64,000 nt of DNA from an uncultured Eubacteriales bacterium. GTDB lineage: Bacteria > Bacillota > Clostridia > Oscillospirales > Acutalibacteraceae. A model generated the notes under the pieces. The model ran no database searches. It was given only the letters and a program-made list of their open reading frames with translations, and was not told where the DNA came from. The stretch lies in NCBI GenBank assembly GCA_934436505.1, contig CAKSAP010000004.1:119287-183286 (forward strand), read 5' to 3'. This document shows, one piece after another, positions 50,451 through 60,042 of this stretch (position 1 is the stretch's first letter; every line of letters starts with the position of its first letter). The translations under genes and the position numbers were made by a program.

Positions 50451-52487
50451 TTACGAGCCGTAGCTATCCTTGAATAATGTATCGACCTGCCTGCGCAGCC
50501 TTCTGTTTTCCTCGCTCGACAGATCCTTGTCCCTTGCAATTACATTTTGAGCGCAGTTTTGCGCCGCCATAAGCAAATGCGTATCAGTCATAACGTCCGC
50601 AAGCCTCAATTTCGGCAAGCCGTGCTGTCTTTTTCCGAAGAAATCTCCGGGACCTCTCATTTCAAGGTCAACATTTGCAATCTTAAAGCCGTCCGAGGTC
50701 GAACACATTGTGTCAAAACGCTGCTTTGCTTCTTCCCCTTTTGCGTCGGAGACAAGAACGCAGGTTGATTTTTCGCTGCCTCTGCCTATTCTTCCCCTCA
50801 GCTGATGGAGCTGAGAAAGTCCGAAGCGTTCGGCGTTTTCAATAACCATAATCGCCGCATTCGGCACGTCAACTCCGACCTCAATTACAACCGTCGCTAT
50901 AAGCAGCTGAATTTCGCCCGAGGAAAATTTGCGCATAACCTCATCCTTTTCACGAGGCTTCATTTTTCCGTGGAGCAAGCCCAATTTGTAATTTGCAAAC
51001 TCGCTCGACGACAGTTTTTTATAGTATTTTTCAGCACTTATCAAATCGTTATCAATTTCGCCCTCCTCGACAAGCGGACAGACAATATAGCCCTGCAACC
51101 CTGCGTCAAGGTGCTTTTTAATATATTTATATATTCTTTCGTGATAGCTCGTGTTAACGCAAAAGGTCTCGACGTCTTTTCGACCGGGCGGCAATTCATC
51201 AAGCACCGAAACGTTCAAATCGCCGTACATAATCATAGCAAGCGTTCTCGGTATCGGGGTTGCCGACATAACGAAAATATGCGGATTGTCGCCCTTTGCG
51301 GCAAAAGAGGAACGCTGTGCCACGCCAAAGCGGTGCTGCTCGTCGGTTATTACAAGACCGAGCCTGTTAAACTCAACATCCTCCTGAATTAAGGCGTGCG
51401 TGCCGATAATAAGCTTCGTTTCTCCGCTTGCAAGCCTTTGCTTTGCATGATTTTTTTCAGATTTTTTCATACTTCCCGTGATAATATCAACGGTTATATC
51501 CGTACCCTTGAAAAACTTTTCAAAGGTTCTCAAATGCTGCTCTGCAAGCACCTCCGTAGGTGCCATCATAGCGCATTGCCAGCCGTTTTTTACACAGGTA
51601 TAAATAAGTGCCGCCGCAACCGCCGTTTTACCGGAGCCGACGTCGCCCTGCAAAAGCCTGTTCATAGGCTCGCCCGATTTCATATCGTCAATCGCTTCTC
51701 CGACAGCCTTTACCTGTGCCGAGGTCGGAGAAAACGGCAAATGTGAAAAGAATTCCTCCGAAAAATCCTTCTTTACAACGCACTCGGTTTTGAGCGTTTG
51801 CGTTTTGCTTTTAAGAGACAAAAGACCGAGCTGTAAAATGAACAGCTCTTCAAAAATAAGCCTGTTTCTTGCCTTGTCCAACGCTTCATAGCTTTCGGGA
51901 AAATGAATATTGCGTATCGCAAAATCAAGTGAGCAAAGGGAATTTTCGGCAATTATATCGCTCGGCAGGCTCTCGGGAATTTCCTCGATCGAGTCAAGCG
52001 CGGTTTTCACGCATTTCGCAATAAGCTTTGAATTAAGCCCTGCCGTCTGCGGATAAACAGGCTTTATGCCCGCCTCCCCACTCGCATTCGAAAATACGGG
52101 AGAAGCCATTTCCCTGCCGCCGAATTTAGACTGCGTTATCTTGCCGAAGAAATAGTATTCCTCGCCGCTTTTGAGCATATTCGGTATGTATTTATTATTG
52201 AAAAAGGTCAGATTTATAAGTCCCTGACCGTCGGTAATGCTCGTTTTATAAAGCGTTGTTCCGCCGGGAATACGGATTTTCGACGGTGTATCGCACACAA
52301 TGCCCTTTACGCAAATATTCATATCAAACGGAGCTTCTCTGATGGGATAAACGGCGCTCCAATCCTCATAGGCTCTCGGATAAAAGCGCAAAAGAGCACC
52401 GACAGTGCCGACGGAAAGCCTTTGAAAAGCCTCCGCCCTTGCACTGCCGACGCCCTTTAAGTATTTGATGTCGGTTGAAAAATTCAT
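50451..52487 (-). CDS. recG: ATP-dependent DNA helicase RecG
   Basis: The 678-residue helicase has an N-terminal OB/wedge domain (about 60-150). The superfamily 2 motifs follow in order: LLQGDVGSGKTAVAAAL, MMAPTEVLAEQHL, ITDEQHRFGVAQR, SATPIPRTLAM, then RIGRGSEKSTCVLVSD. RecG remodels stalled forks and Holliday junctions. It begins 4 bp after fakA and ends the yloU-yloV-recG run, the same order as in Bacillus. Confidence 0.96.
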   Translation of the reverse strand: MNFSTDIKYLKGVGSARAEAFQRLSVGTVGALLRFYPRAYEDWSAVYPIREAPFDMNICVKGIVCDTPSKIRIPGGTTLYKTSITDGQGLINLTFFNNKYIPNMLKSGEEYYFFGKITQSKFGGREMASPVFSNASGEAGIKPVYPQTAGLNSKLIAKCVKTALDSIEEIPESLPSDIIAENSLCSLDFAIRNIHFPESYEALDKARNRLIFEELFILQLGLLSLKSKTQTLKTECVVKKDFSEEFFSHLPFSPTSAQVKAVGEAIDDMKSGEPMNRLLQGDVGSGKTAVAAALIYTCVKNGWQCAMMAPTEVLAEQHLRTFEKFFKGTDITVDIITGSMKKSEKNHAKQRLASGETKLIIGTHALIQEDVEFNRLGLVITDEQHRFGVAQRSSFAAKGDNPHIFVMSATPIPRTLAMIMYGDLNVSVLDELPPGRKDVETFCVNTSYHERIYKYIKKHLDAGLQGYIVCPLVEEGEIDNDLISAEKYYKKLSSSEFANYKLGLLHGKMKPREKDEVMRKFSSGEIQLLIATVVIEVGVDVPNAAIMVIENAERFGLSQLHQLRGRIGRGSEKSTCVLVSDAKGEEAKQRFDTMCSTSDGFKIANVDLEMRGPGDFFGKRQHGLPKLRLADVMTDTHLLMAAQNCAQNVIARDKDLSSEENRRLRRQVDTLFKDSYGS

Positions 52488-52491
52488 ACTA

Positions 52492-54150
52492 TCACTCTAC
52501 CGATATAATGAAATAATACACGGGTTGTCCGCCCGGAATTACATTTATTTCTATATTCGGAAATCTCTCCGAAAGTCTTTCGCTCAAACGAGCTGCCGTT
52601 GCCTCGTCCGTCTCCTCGCCGTAATAAACGGTAATGAACGACGCATTGTATTTTTTAGCTAAACGTCTTGCTGTACGGTATGCGGCGTTTACAATATCAT
52701 CCTCAACAAGGGTGATTTTGCCGTCCTCCATACCGAGAATTTGACCCTTTTTAATCTTCTGACCGAACGCCTCGCTGTCCCTTGCGGCAAACGTAACCTG
52801 TGCCGTGTGAACCGCCTCGGCAGCCTTCATCATATTCAAAAGATTAGCCTCAACGTCCTCCGTTTCCGAGAAATTGAGCATTGCGCTGACTCCCTGTGTG
52901 AGAGTCTTTGTCTGAAGAACGGAAACCTTTCTGTCCGCAAGGTTTACCGTCTGCTCCGCCGCCATAATAATATTTTTATTGTTGGGAAGCACAAAGACAT
53001 GCCTTGCCGGTGTCGCCTCGATAGCCGACAAAATATCATCTGTGCTCGGATTCATTGTCTGACCGCCCGAAACTATATTGTCTGCGCCAAGCTCCTTGAA
53101 CAGCTCAATAAAGCCGTCGCCTGCGGCAACCGAAACGAAGCCGTAATCCTTTGTCGGCTCAACAGGTGCTTGTGCCTGCTCAGAGGGCTTAATTTCCTCC
53201 TTTGCATTTTCCGTGCCACGGTCTGCGTTCCTATGCTGGAAACGCATATTATCGATTTTTATGTTTGTAAGCGGACCGCATTTAAGAGCCGCCTGAATTA
53301 CATTGCCCGGCTCGTTCGAGTGAACGTGCACCTTGATAATATCGTCGTCCTCAACGACAACGACGCAATCGCCGATTGACTCGAGATATGCTTTGAGAGC
53401 CGCCGCATTCGACTGTGCATTTTTCTCCCTGTTTATTAAAAACTCGCTGCAATAGCCGAATTTAATATCGCCCGAAGCCGCCGCAACAACGCTTTTATCC
53501 GACTTTGCGTTATCCTTTTTATCAAGCGTTTCAATAGGCTCGACAGTCTTGCCGTCCTCGATAACGCTCAACATTCCCTCAAGAATGAAAATAAGACCCT
53601 GTCCGCCTGCATCCACAACGCCTGCCTGCTTGAGTACGGGAAGCATTTCGGGTGTTTTCAAAAGTGCGTCCTTTGCCGCTTCGTAAGCCGCTTTAAGAAC
53701 AACCTTGCAATCAGTTTCCTGCGTGTTTTTGACAGCCTCCGCTGCCATTCTGATAACCGTGAGAATTGTTCCCTCGGTAGGCTTCATAACCGCATTATAA
53801 GCCGACTCCTTGCCGAGCTCAAGTGCTTTTGCAAGTGCTTTGCCATCTGCCGAGTCCATACCCTTAAAGCCGTTTGAAATTCCTCTGAATATAAGAGAAA
53901 GTATAACGCCTGAGTTGCCTCTTGCGCCTCTGAGCAATGCCGCCGCAGCCTTTGCGGAAACACTCGCTATATCCGTCTGCTCACAAACCTGAAGCTCTCT
54001 CGCCGCCGCCGAAATCGTCATTGACATATTCGTACCCGTATCGCCGTCGGGAACGGGGAAAACGTTAAGAGCGTCAACCTCTTGCCTGTGGTTTACTATA
54101 TTATTTGCGCCCGAAATCAGCGCTTGCTTGAAAATGATACCGTTAAGCAT
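52492..54150 (-). CDS. fakA: Fatty acid kinase catalytic subunit FakA (YloV, DAK2/DegV-like)
   Basis: The 552-residue protein has an N-terminal DAK2 kinase domain: LNVFPVPDGDTGTNMSMT near residue 29 and RGARGNSGVILSLIFRG near 75. A central region and a C-terminal DegV-like part (VSGGQTMNPSTDDILSAIEA) follow. FakA phosphorylates fatty acids presented by FakB proteins, which lets exogenous fatty acids enter phospholipids. No fakB is in the window. ATG follows AGGAGTAGTATATAA. It lies between yloU and recG. Confidence 0.94.
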   Translation of the reverse strand: MLNGIIFKQALISGANNIVNHRQEVDALNVFPVPDGDTGTNMSMTISAAARELQVCEQTDIASVSAKAAAALLRGARGNSGVILSLIFRGISNGFKGMDSADGKALAKALELGKESAYNAVMKPTEGTILTVIRMAAEAVKNTQETDCKVVLKAAYEAAKDALLKTPEMLPVLKQAGVVDAGGQGLIFILEGMLSVIEDGKTVEPIETLDKKDNAKSDKSVVAAASGDIKFGYCSEFLINREKNAQSNAAALKAYLESIGDCVVVVEDDDIIKVHVHSNEPGNVIQAALKCGPLTNIKIDNMRFQHRNADRGTENAKEEIKPSEQAQAPVEPTKDYGFVSVAAGDGFIELFKELGADNIVSGGQTMNPSTDDILSAIEATPARHVFVLPNNKNIIMAAEQTVNLADRKVSVLQTKTLTQGVSAMLNFSETEDVEANLLNMMKAAEAVHTAQVTFAARDSEAFGQKIKKGQILGMEDGKITLVEDDIVNAAYRTARRLAKKYNASFITVYYGEETDEATAARLSERLSERFPNIEINVIPGGQPVYYFIISVE

Positions 54151-54166
54151 TTATATACTACTCCTA

Positions 54167-54520
54167 TTATTCCTTCATTCCGTCAACATAGACGGTAATT
54201 CTCTTAACCGTACGACCTGTCGATTTTTCAACAGTGTATCTTACCTTATTTTTAATCGAATCGACAATCGCCTGTATATTGACTCCGTAAGTAACAATAA
54301 TATGCAAGTCAATGACAAGCTCATCAGACTCCGCACGTACCGATACGCCTTTATCGATATAATTGTTGTGCCTGAAAATAAGCTGACGGAGATTTTGCGT
54401 AGCTCCGCTGTTTGCCATTCCTGCAACGCCAAAGCATGAGGTTACCGTATGACCGATAAGGTCTGCAAAATACTGCTCATGCAATTCTGTTGTTCCGAGA
54501 TGATTTTCAAATTTAATCAT
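54167..54520 (-). CDS. Asp23/Gls24-family protein (YloU)
   Basis: From ATG at 54520 (after GGAAAGGTTCAGTGAAT) the protein has 117 residues. It has the Asp23 pattern GVAGMANSG, GVSVRAESDELVIDLHIIVTYGVNIQAIVDSIKNKVRYTVEKSTG. Asp23 proteins lie near the membrane and are linked to envelope stress and lipid metabolism. It is encoded next to fakA (16 bp) as in many Firmicutes. The longer frame from 54577 has no ribosome site. Confidence 0.92.
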   Translation of the reverse strand: MIKFENHLGTTELHEQYFADLIGHTVTSCFGVAGMANSGATQNLRQLIFRHNNYIDKGVSVRAESDELVIDLHIIVTYGVNIQAIVDSIKNKVRYTVEKSTGRTVKRITVYVDGMKE

Positions 54521-54604
54521 ATTCACTGAACCTTTCCGGCTGTATAATAAACCTGTTTCACTCCGTTTCAGCCACAACGAAGCGATAAATCTGTCTGACT
54601 ATAT

Positions 54605-56110
54605 TTATTCCGCCGATTTTTCCCAATTTTCCATATTGCCGTAAATATCAAACGGCGCATATGTAAAGTCCGGCGTAAGACCCTTTGAATAAGCTGCCAT
54701 TCCCATTCTGTAGCAAAGCGGAACGAACGGCATTTCATTTAAGAACGCATCATTCACGGCTTTAATATCAGCCTGACCGTTCTTAAAAGAGTTGTAGGCA
54801 GCTACAAAAGCTCCGTTTGTATCAATAGCCATTCCCGACCTGCCGTCAAAAAGCGAGGACAAATCGAAATTCTCGCAAAGCTTGACCTCTCCGATATACG
54901 TTTCGTAATTTCTGCTTAAAATTCTCTGCCTGTAAACGTCGCCGCTGACAGCCTCAACCGTAACCGAAAAGCCACGCTCTCCGAGCTGACGTGCGATTTT
55001 CTGCGCCGCCGAAACTCTGAAGCTGTTTTCCGAATTTACAAGTATCGAAAATGAAAGCACATTGGTCTGATCGGTTTTAATTCCGTTTTTCGTATAATAA
55101 TTATACCCCATTTTTGAAAGAATGGAATCACTTTTTGTAACATCGCCCTTTGCCGAGGGAAGCTCCTGTGAGGCAAGCATATTAAAATCGGGATTAAACA
55201 CGGTAACTGCCGACTTCGCATAGCCCTGATATGCACCCTGACTTATATCCTCTTTGTCGATTGCATAATAAAGTGCCGTGCGTATCGCCGAGGACGAGAG
55301 CGCACCCGTCGGATTTATTCCGAGGAACACGAAATTGTTGAGCGTAACCGCCCTGTTCTGTGCTACGATTCTCTTGTAATTTCCGCTTGAAAAATCCTCA
55401 AACAGATAATTTATATTTCCTATTTCAACCGCATTTGTGATATATTCAAGTTTCTTTATATCGTGAAGCGTTATCCTGCTGATTTTACTTACAGTCTCAC
55501 TTTTCGCATTTACCGTGAGCGTTGTGCCGTTTTCAAAAACAAAATGTCCCGAGCCCGTCGGAACAGTGTCCGGGCTTTCAGCTGTTCCCTGCTTGACTAT
55601 CGGGAAGGTCAAAATGTTTTGGCAAAGCGAGTCGGGCGCTGCAAGCGTAAATATGACTGTTGAGCCCGAAGCGTTAACCGAATTGATATTTGAAAGCCTT
55701 TGTGAAAATGCAACAGACGCTTTAGCCTTATTAAAAGAGTAGACAACGTCCTTTGACGTAACGGCTGTTCCGTCGCTGAACACCGCACTTTTAAGCGTAA
55801 CGCTGACCTTTGTTCCGTCTGTTGTGATACTGTCCGCAAGCACCGCCTCAGCCGAATAATCCGATTTTACCGTATAAAGCGGCTGACAGTAAAGCGAAGC
55901 CAATGCAATATTTTCATTGCCCGTTGCGAAATACGGATTTAGCGAGTCGCTCGTTGCATACGGCAAAATAATCTCCGCCGCCTGCGTGTTTCCCGTTCCT
56001 GTATTTGTGTTTGTTTCTCCCTCGGGAGTTGTCGGAGTGTTCGTGCAAGAGCAAAGCAGGATTGCAACCGCCGTCAATGCACAGCAAAACGCAATTATTC
56101 TCTTTTTCAC
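54605..56110 (-). CDS. Solute-binding lipoprotein of a peptide/nickel-type ABC transporter (SBP family 5)
   Basis: The 501-residue protein begins with GTG after AAAAAGGAGGCGGCTGCC. It has a lipoprotein signal ending ILLCSC (Cys22), a Thr/Asn linker and a family 5 binding domain (LKSAVFSDGTAVTSKDVVYSFNKAKAS near residue 105, RTALYYAIDKEDISQGAYQGYAK near 280). Such proteins capture oligopeptides or nickel chelates. No permease or ATPase gene is adjacent, so it is either an orphan binding protein or serves a transporter elsewhere. It begins 16 bp after ymdB. Confidence 0.9.
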   Translation of the reverse strand: MKKRIIAFCCALTAVAILLCSCTNTPTTPEGETNTNTGTGNTQAAEIILPYATSDSLNPYFATGNENIALASLYCQPLYTVKSDYSAEAVLADSITTDGTKVSVTLKSAVFSDGTAVTSKDVVYSFNKAKASVAFSQRLSNINSVNASGSTVIFTLAAPDSLCQNILTFPIVKQGTAESPDTVPTGSGHFVFENGTTLTVNAKSETVSKISRITLHDIKKLEYITNAVEIGNINYLFEDFSSGNYKRIVAQNRAVTLNNFVFLGINPTGALSSSAIRTALYYAIDKEDISQGAYQGYAKSAVTVFNPDFNMLASQELPSAKGDVTKSDSILSKMGYNYYTKNGIKTDQTNVLSFSILVNSENSFRVSAAQKIARQLGERGFSVTVEAVSGDVYRQRILSRNYETYIGEVKLCENFDLSSLFDGRSGMAIDTNGAFVAAYNSFKNGQADIKAVNDAFLNEMPFVPLCYRMGMAAYSKGLTPDFTYAPFDIYGNMENWEKSAE

Positions 56111-56126
56111 GGCAGCCGCCTCCTTT

Positions 56127-56909
56127 TTATATACTTATTCGCTCAACCGAAACGGTTTTTCCGCTTGAACGGTCTATCTCAAATATTATACCCTGCAAGA
56201 GAGCGTTATCGTTGGGATTTTCAAATCTTACGGGCATATTTGTACGCATTTTTTCAATCGCAAGCTCGGGCTTAACGCCTATTACCGAAAGCGACGGCCC
56301 CGTCATTCCGACGTCGGTTATATAGCCCGTTCCGTTTGGCAAAATCTGTTCGTCTGCCGTCTGAACGTGAGTGTGTGTGCCGTACACCGCCGAAACCCTG
56401 CCGTCAAGGTAAAATCCGAGCGCCTTTTTTTCCGCCGTTGCCTCTGCGTGCAAGTCTACAATAATTATGTTGACCTCATCACGAAGCTTTTTTATTGCCT
56501 CGTCCATACAGTCGAAAGGATTTTTGAGATTTTCCATATAGACCGTGCCGAGAACATTTACAACGCCTATTCTGACAAAGCCTTTGTCAACGATCGTATA
56601 TCCTCTGCCGGGGCAATCCTCCGAATAATTTATCGGGCGTACTATCGAATACGAATTTTCAAGCGTTTCATAAAATTCACGCCGCTTAAACGTATGATTT
56701 CCGCCTGTAATGACGTCTGCACCGCTTGCAAAAATATGCTCGCACGAAAAAGCGGTCATTCCGTTTCCGACTGCGGCATTTTCGCCGTTTACAATACAAA
56801 CATCTATATTTTTTTCTTTTTTAAGCGAGGGCAAGAGCTCCCTCAATTTTTCACAGCCCACAGCCGAAACAACGTCGCCGACTGCAAGCACCCTTACGGT
56901 TTTATTCAT
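56127..56909 (-). CDS. ymdB: YmdB-family metallophosphoesterase
   Basis: The 260-residue protein has the dinuclear metal motifs AVGDVVSAVG, VNGENAAVGNGMT, GGNHTFKRRE, DLHAEATAEK and GTHTHVQTADE of the TIGR00282 family. Bacillus YmdB hydrolyses 2',3'-cyclic nucleotides or cyclic dinucleotides and influences biofilm and sporulation decisions. It follows rny as in Bacillus, but a strong terminator separates the two here. The ribosome site is weak (CGGTGA). Confidence 0.93.
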   Translation of the reverse strand: MNKTVRVLAVGDVVSAVGCEKLRELLPSLKKEKNIDVCIVNGENAAVGNGMTAFSCEHIFASGADVITGGNHTFKRREFYETLENSYSIVRPINYSEDCPGRGYTIVDKGFVRIGVVNVLGTVYMENLKNPFDCMDEAIKKLRDEVNIIIVDLHAEATAEKKALGFYLDGRVSAVYGTHTHVQTADEQILPNGTGYITDVGMTGPSLSVIGVKPELAIEKMRTNMPVRFENPNDNALLQGIIFEIDRSSGKTVSVERISI

Positions 56910-56942
56910 AATTCACCGATTTCTATATCTGTCATTTGTCGG

Positions 56943-56969
56943 AAAAAGCCCTGACTGCACAGTCAGGGC
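56943..56969 (-). terminator. Terminator of rny
   Basis: GCCCTGACTG (56948-56957) pairs perfectly with CAGTCAGGGC (56960-56969), and the minus strand continues with TTTTT. Confidence 0.92.
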
Positions 56970-56979
56970 CGCCGATTTT

Positions 56980-58533
56980 TTATTTTGCGTAATCGACAAT
57001 GCGATTTTCACGAACGATATTGACCTTGATCTGTCCGGGATATTCAAGCTCTTCTTCGATTTTCTTAACTACATCACGTGCAATAAGCACCATCTTGTCG
57101 TCGCTTACAACGTCAGGCTTAACCATTATGCGAACCTCACGACCTGCCTGAATTGCGAAAGACTTTTCAACGCCTTCAAACGAGCAAGCAATTTCCTCAA
57201 GCTTTTCAAGACGCTTAATGTAATTCTGAACATTCTCTCTTCTTGCACCGGGACGTGCAGCCGAAACTGCGTCAGCCGCCTGAACAAGGCAAGCAACAAC
57301 GGTTTTCGCTTCAATGTCGCCGTGATGAGCTGCGATAGCGTGTACCACCTGCTCATTTTCCTTGAACTTTTTAGCATATTCAACGCCGAGCTCAATATGT
57401 GTTCCGTCCATCTCGTGGTCAAGAGCCTTGCCTATATCGTGGAGAAGACCTGCACGCTTTGCTGTTTTAACATCAGCACCGAGCTCTGCTGCCATAAGTC
57501 CTGCGATATATGAAACCTCAAGAGAGTGACTGAGTACGTTCTGACCGTAGCTTGTGCGATATTTGAGCTTACCGAGAAGCTTTACAAGCTCGGGATGGAT
57601 ACCGTTTACGCCTGCGTCGATAACAGCTCTTTCGCCTGTCTGACGAATTGTCTGCTCAACCTCACGTTTAGCCTTTTCGTACATTTCCTCAATGCGTGCG
57701 GGATGAATTCTTCCGTCAGCAATGAGCTTTTCAAGTGTAAGCCTTGCAATTTCTCTGCGTACAGGCTCAAAGCTTGAAACCGTGATAGCCTCGGGCGTAT
57801 CGTCAATGATAAGGTCAACGCCCGTAATCGTCTCAAGAGTTCTGACATTTCGTCCCTCTCGACCGATAATTCTGCCCTTCATTTCGTCATTGGGCAATGG
57901 AACAACAGAAACCGTTGTCTCAGCAGTACAATCCGCAGCGCAACGCTGAATTGCCGTGGAGATAATCTCCCTTGCGAGCGTGTCAGCCTCGTCCTTCGTT
58001 CTCTGCTCATAGTCCATAATTTTGACAGCTTTTTCGTGTGTAAGTTCTTCGTCAAGGTTCTGCAAAAGCACCGCCTTTGCCTGCTCCTTAGTATAGCCCG
58101 ACACCTTTTCAAGCATATCAAACTGACTTTTCTTTATAGACTCAACCTCCTGCAATTTAGCGTCAACGTCTTTGAGCTTTGCATTAAGAGTCTCTTCCTT
58201 TTTCTCGATATTTTCTGTCTTTTTATCGAGAGTTTCTTCTTTTTGAATTATTCTTCTTTCCTGTCTCTGAACCTCGGCACGACGTTCCTTAATGTCCTTG
58301 TCCGCCTCCGATCTGAGAGCGTGAATTTCATCCTTAGCCTCAAGTATGGATTCTCTTTTCTTGTTCTCGGCTGTCTGAACTGCCTGATTAACTATTCTTG
58401 TAGCCTCTTCTGTAGCAGAGCCGATTGCAGCCTCGGCAACCTTTTTTCTGTGAAGCTCGCCGAAAATAAATCCTAAAACGCCGCAAACAACCGCAGCGAC
58501 GATAATGAGTATAACTGAAACCGTAGTATTCAA
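56980..58533 (-). CDS. rny: Ribonuclease Y
   Basis: The protein has 517 residues if started at TTG 58533. The N-terminal membrane helix (VSVILIIVAAVVCGVLGFIFG) is followed by a long coiled coil (about 30-200), a KH domain (PNDEMKGRIIGREGRNVRTLE) and an HD domain (AGLLHDIGKALDHE, IAAHHGD). RNase Y is the main endonuclease starting mRNA decay in Firmicutes. The start is ambiguous. GTG at 58545 lies inside the AGGAGGTG ribosome site. The ATG 4 nt after it is out of frame. TTG at 58533 is 11 nt away and fits best. Confidence 0.94.
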   Translation of the reverse strand: MNTTVSVILIIVAAVVCGVLGFIFGELHRKKVAEAAIGSATEEATRIVNQAVQTAENKKRESILEAKDEIHALRSEADKDIKERRAEVQRQERRIIQKEETLDKKTENIEKKEETLNAKLKDVDAKLQEVESIKKSQFDMLEKVSGYTKEQAKAVLLQNLDEELTHEKAVKIMDYEQRTKDEADTLAREIISTAIQRCAADCTAETTVSVVPLPNDEMKGRIIGREGRNVRTLETITGVDLIIDDTPEAITVSSFEPVRREIARLTLEKLIADGRIHPARIEEMYEKAKREVEQTIRQTGERAVIDAGVNGIHPELVKLLGKLKYRTSYGQNVLSHSLEVSYIAGLMAAELGADVKTAKRAGLLHDIGKALDHEMDGTHIELGVEYAKKFKENEQVVHAIAAHHGDIEAKTVVACLVQAADAVSAARPGARRENVQNYIKRLEKLEEIACSFEGVEKSFAIQAGREVRIMVKPDVVSDDKMVLIARDVVKKIEEELEYPGQIKVNIVRENRIVDYAK

Positions 58534-58651
58534 AAAGCATTGCACCTCCTTTTGTGATTTTTCAATAAACTTAAATGTCGTTAAAAATTATTAAATCGTT
58601 AAATAATTTTCAGATAATGATATTTTCGCATTATAAAACATTATCTTAGAT

Positions 58652-58680
58652 ATTTTATAACTTTTTGTACAATATGTCAA
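58652..58680 (-). promoter_or_regulatory. Promoter of rny
   Basis: Minus-strand TTGACA (58680-58675), a 17-bp spacer and TAAAAT (58657-58652). The leader of about 110 nt to the start codon is A+T rich. Confidence 0.75.
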
Positions 58681-58737
58681 GAAATCAAAGGCAGATAACC
58701 TTGATTTTTTTATAAATTTTCGGGTGTTGTCAAGGCT

Positions 58738-58822
58738 CTGAAAAAATATTTCCGCTTGCTCTGCTGATTTTTATAGACTATAATAGAATCATTCATAAAG
58801 AAAGTGGATTCACGGAAAGTTT
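58738..58822 (+). repeat. Promoter-bearing intergenic repeat, copy 1
   Basis: About 85 bp closely matching 61766-61847, with a few substitutions and a short indel. The shared part includes TTGCTC (58756-58761), a 17-bp spacer, TATAAT (58779-58784) and the following GAATCATTCATAAA. It directly precedes decayed gene remnants. Confidence 0.8.
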
Positions 58823-58823
58823 C

Positions 58824-58919
58824 AGATGGGCATATATCGGAAACGGAAGCATTGCTCGTTCGACCGCATCAGAAATTTTAAAAGGCGAACATAAAATCGT
58901 ATGCGTTTATGTCCATTAA
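58824..58919 (+). pseudogene. Remnant of a Gfo/Idh/MocA-type oxidoreductase N-terminus
   Basis: The plus strand reads RWAYIGNGSIARSTASEIL, then KGEHKIVCVYVH before a stop. This matches the Rossmann start of Gfo/Idh/MocA oxidoreductases (G-x-G-x-IA with a following V-x-VY strand). Only about 31 codons remain and no downstream domain follows, so it is a decayed fragment. Recognition is by eye. Confidence 0.45.
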
Positions 58920-59046
58920 AAACAGTTGCTCCGTTGCACCGATAACAAACGGTGGTGAATTGAAAACACCAAGTACAATAAAGAAGTTCATGGTGTAGGT
59001 GCAAAAAGCATACGGAAAACAATCAAAAGATATGATCTGTTTATAG
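58909..59046 (+). pseudogene. Remnant of a GHKL-type sensor kinase C-terminus, frameshifted
   Basis: One frame reads IKNSCSVAPITNGGELKTPS, then TIKK. A shift of frame continues as HGVGAKSIRKTIKRYDLF. Together they match the N-box end and G-box of GHKL (AgrC-like) histidine kinases, which typically have NSC...LKTSKKD..HGIGLKSIRKT..KYDG. An internal frameshift, a stop codon and missing ends show it is inactive. The stretch 59047-59277 shows no gene. Confidence 0.5.
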
Positions 59047-59277
59047 CTTGAAATATTATGAAAATTTAAAAATTTTTGAAACAGATATTGTTTTCCAAAA
59101 GACAAATTGATATATATTGCATGTAAAATCTGACTGATGTTTTTACTTGTCATCCGCTTTTTTCTGCGTATATCCTCTCTCGCCCTGCTTTCGTCATAAA
59201 TTATTGAAAATAACAATGTTTTTATGTATGATAAGTTTATTGTTTCGGTATAATTTTACTTAGGAGGGAATTAAAAT

Positions 59278-60042
59278 ATGTTATCAAATTTTATGTATTT
59301 TTTAGAAGCACTACATTGCAGAAGAAGTTTAATTTCTATAATTGTTTTTGTTGTAGGAATCGTTTTAATTTTCATTTGGAAATTCAAAAGAAAAAATGTT
59401 TCCGTTTTGATATGCTCTGTAATTCTTATGGTAGTTCCGTGTATTGTAATAGTTCACGGTTGTTACAGCGCATATCTTCGCCCAACAAGTATGAAAGTTG
59501 AACTGACAAAACAGGAGATTACAGATTTCAGCAGATATTTATTAGATGATGATAAATTTTTAGACACCAATGGATTTCTGCGTAATAACGAAAAAAGATA
59601 TTATGAGGCAGAAAATGGCAAAGAGAAACAATTTGACGATAAAACCCTGTATTATGATAATATAAAACAAAGCGTTGTTTATCAACCAAACAGCGAGATA
59701 TATTATTATCTGTTTAAATATGAAGATACAAAAACTGCTGAGAAAATCTTTAATCAGAATTATTTGCCAGATGTTAACAACGCAATTGCAATGGAAAATA
59801 AAATTTATGTTGTTGATGAGGATTATTCAGTTTGTGCAAGCCAGAATTTTAATTCAACTTTCTTTAATTTACATCAAGGCGAACACAATGTCACTAATTT
59901 GACAGTTGTTATTCTTCACGAAAATTATATTATTTGGATTTCAGAGGACACAGAAAGACACACTCCCAAACTCTATTCTCTTATAAAAGAAGAAAAACTG
60001 TTTGACAGTAACTACAAATTAAAAACTTGGGTAAAAACATAA
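59278..60042 (+). CDS. Membrane protein of unknown function, A+T-rich gene
   Basis: The 254-residue protein has two membrane helices (about 17-35 and 41-63) and an outer domain of about 185 residues rich in Asn, Asp, Glu, Lys and Tyr. I recognise no domain. ATG is preceded by an excellent TAGGAGGGAATTAAAAT. Its base composition and heavy use of AAT, AAA and TAT codons differ sharply from the housekeeping genes to the left, which suggests recent acquisition. It sits in the accessory zone beside the rRNA operon. Confidence 0.8.
   Translation: MLSNFMYFLEALHCRRSLISIIVFVVGIVLIFIWKFKRKNVSVLICSVILMVVPCIVIVHGCYSAYLRPTSMKVELTKQEITDFSRYLLDDDKFLDTNGFLRNNEKRYYEAENGKEKQFDDKTLYYDNIKQSVVYQPNSEIYYYLFKYEDTKTAEKIFNQNYLPDVNNAIAMENKIYVVDEDYSVCASQNFNSTFFNLHQGEHNVTNLTVVILHENYIIWISEDTERHTPKLYSLIKEEKLFDSNYKLKTWVKT

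Noticed and set aside
58878..59216. A 112-codon frame on the minus strand near the repeat
   Set aside because: It has no ribosome site, and its plus strand carries recognisable oxidoreductase and GHKL remnants.
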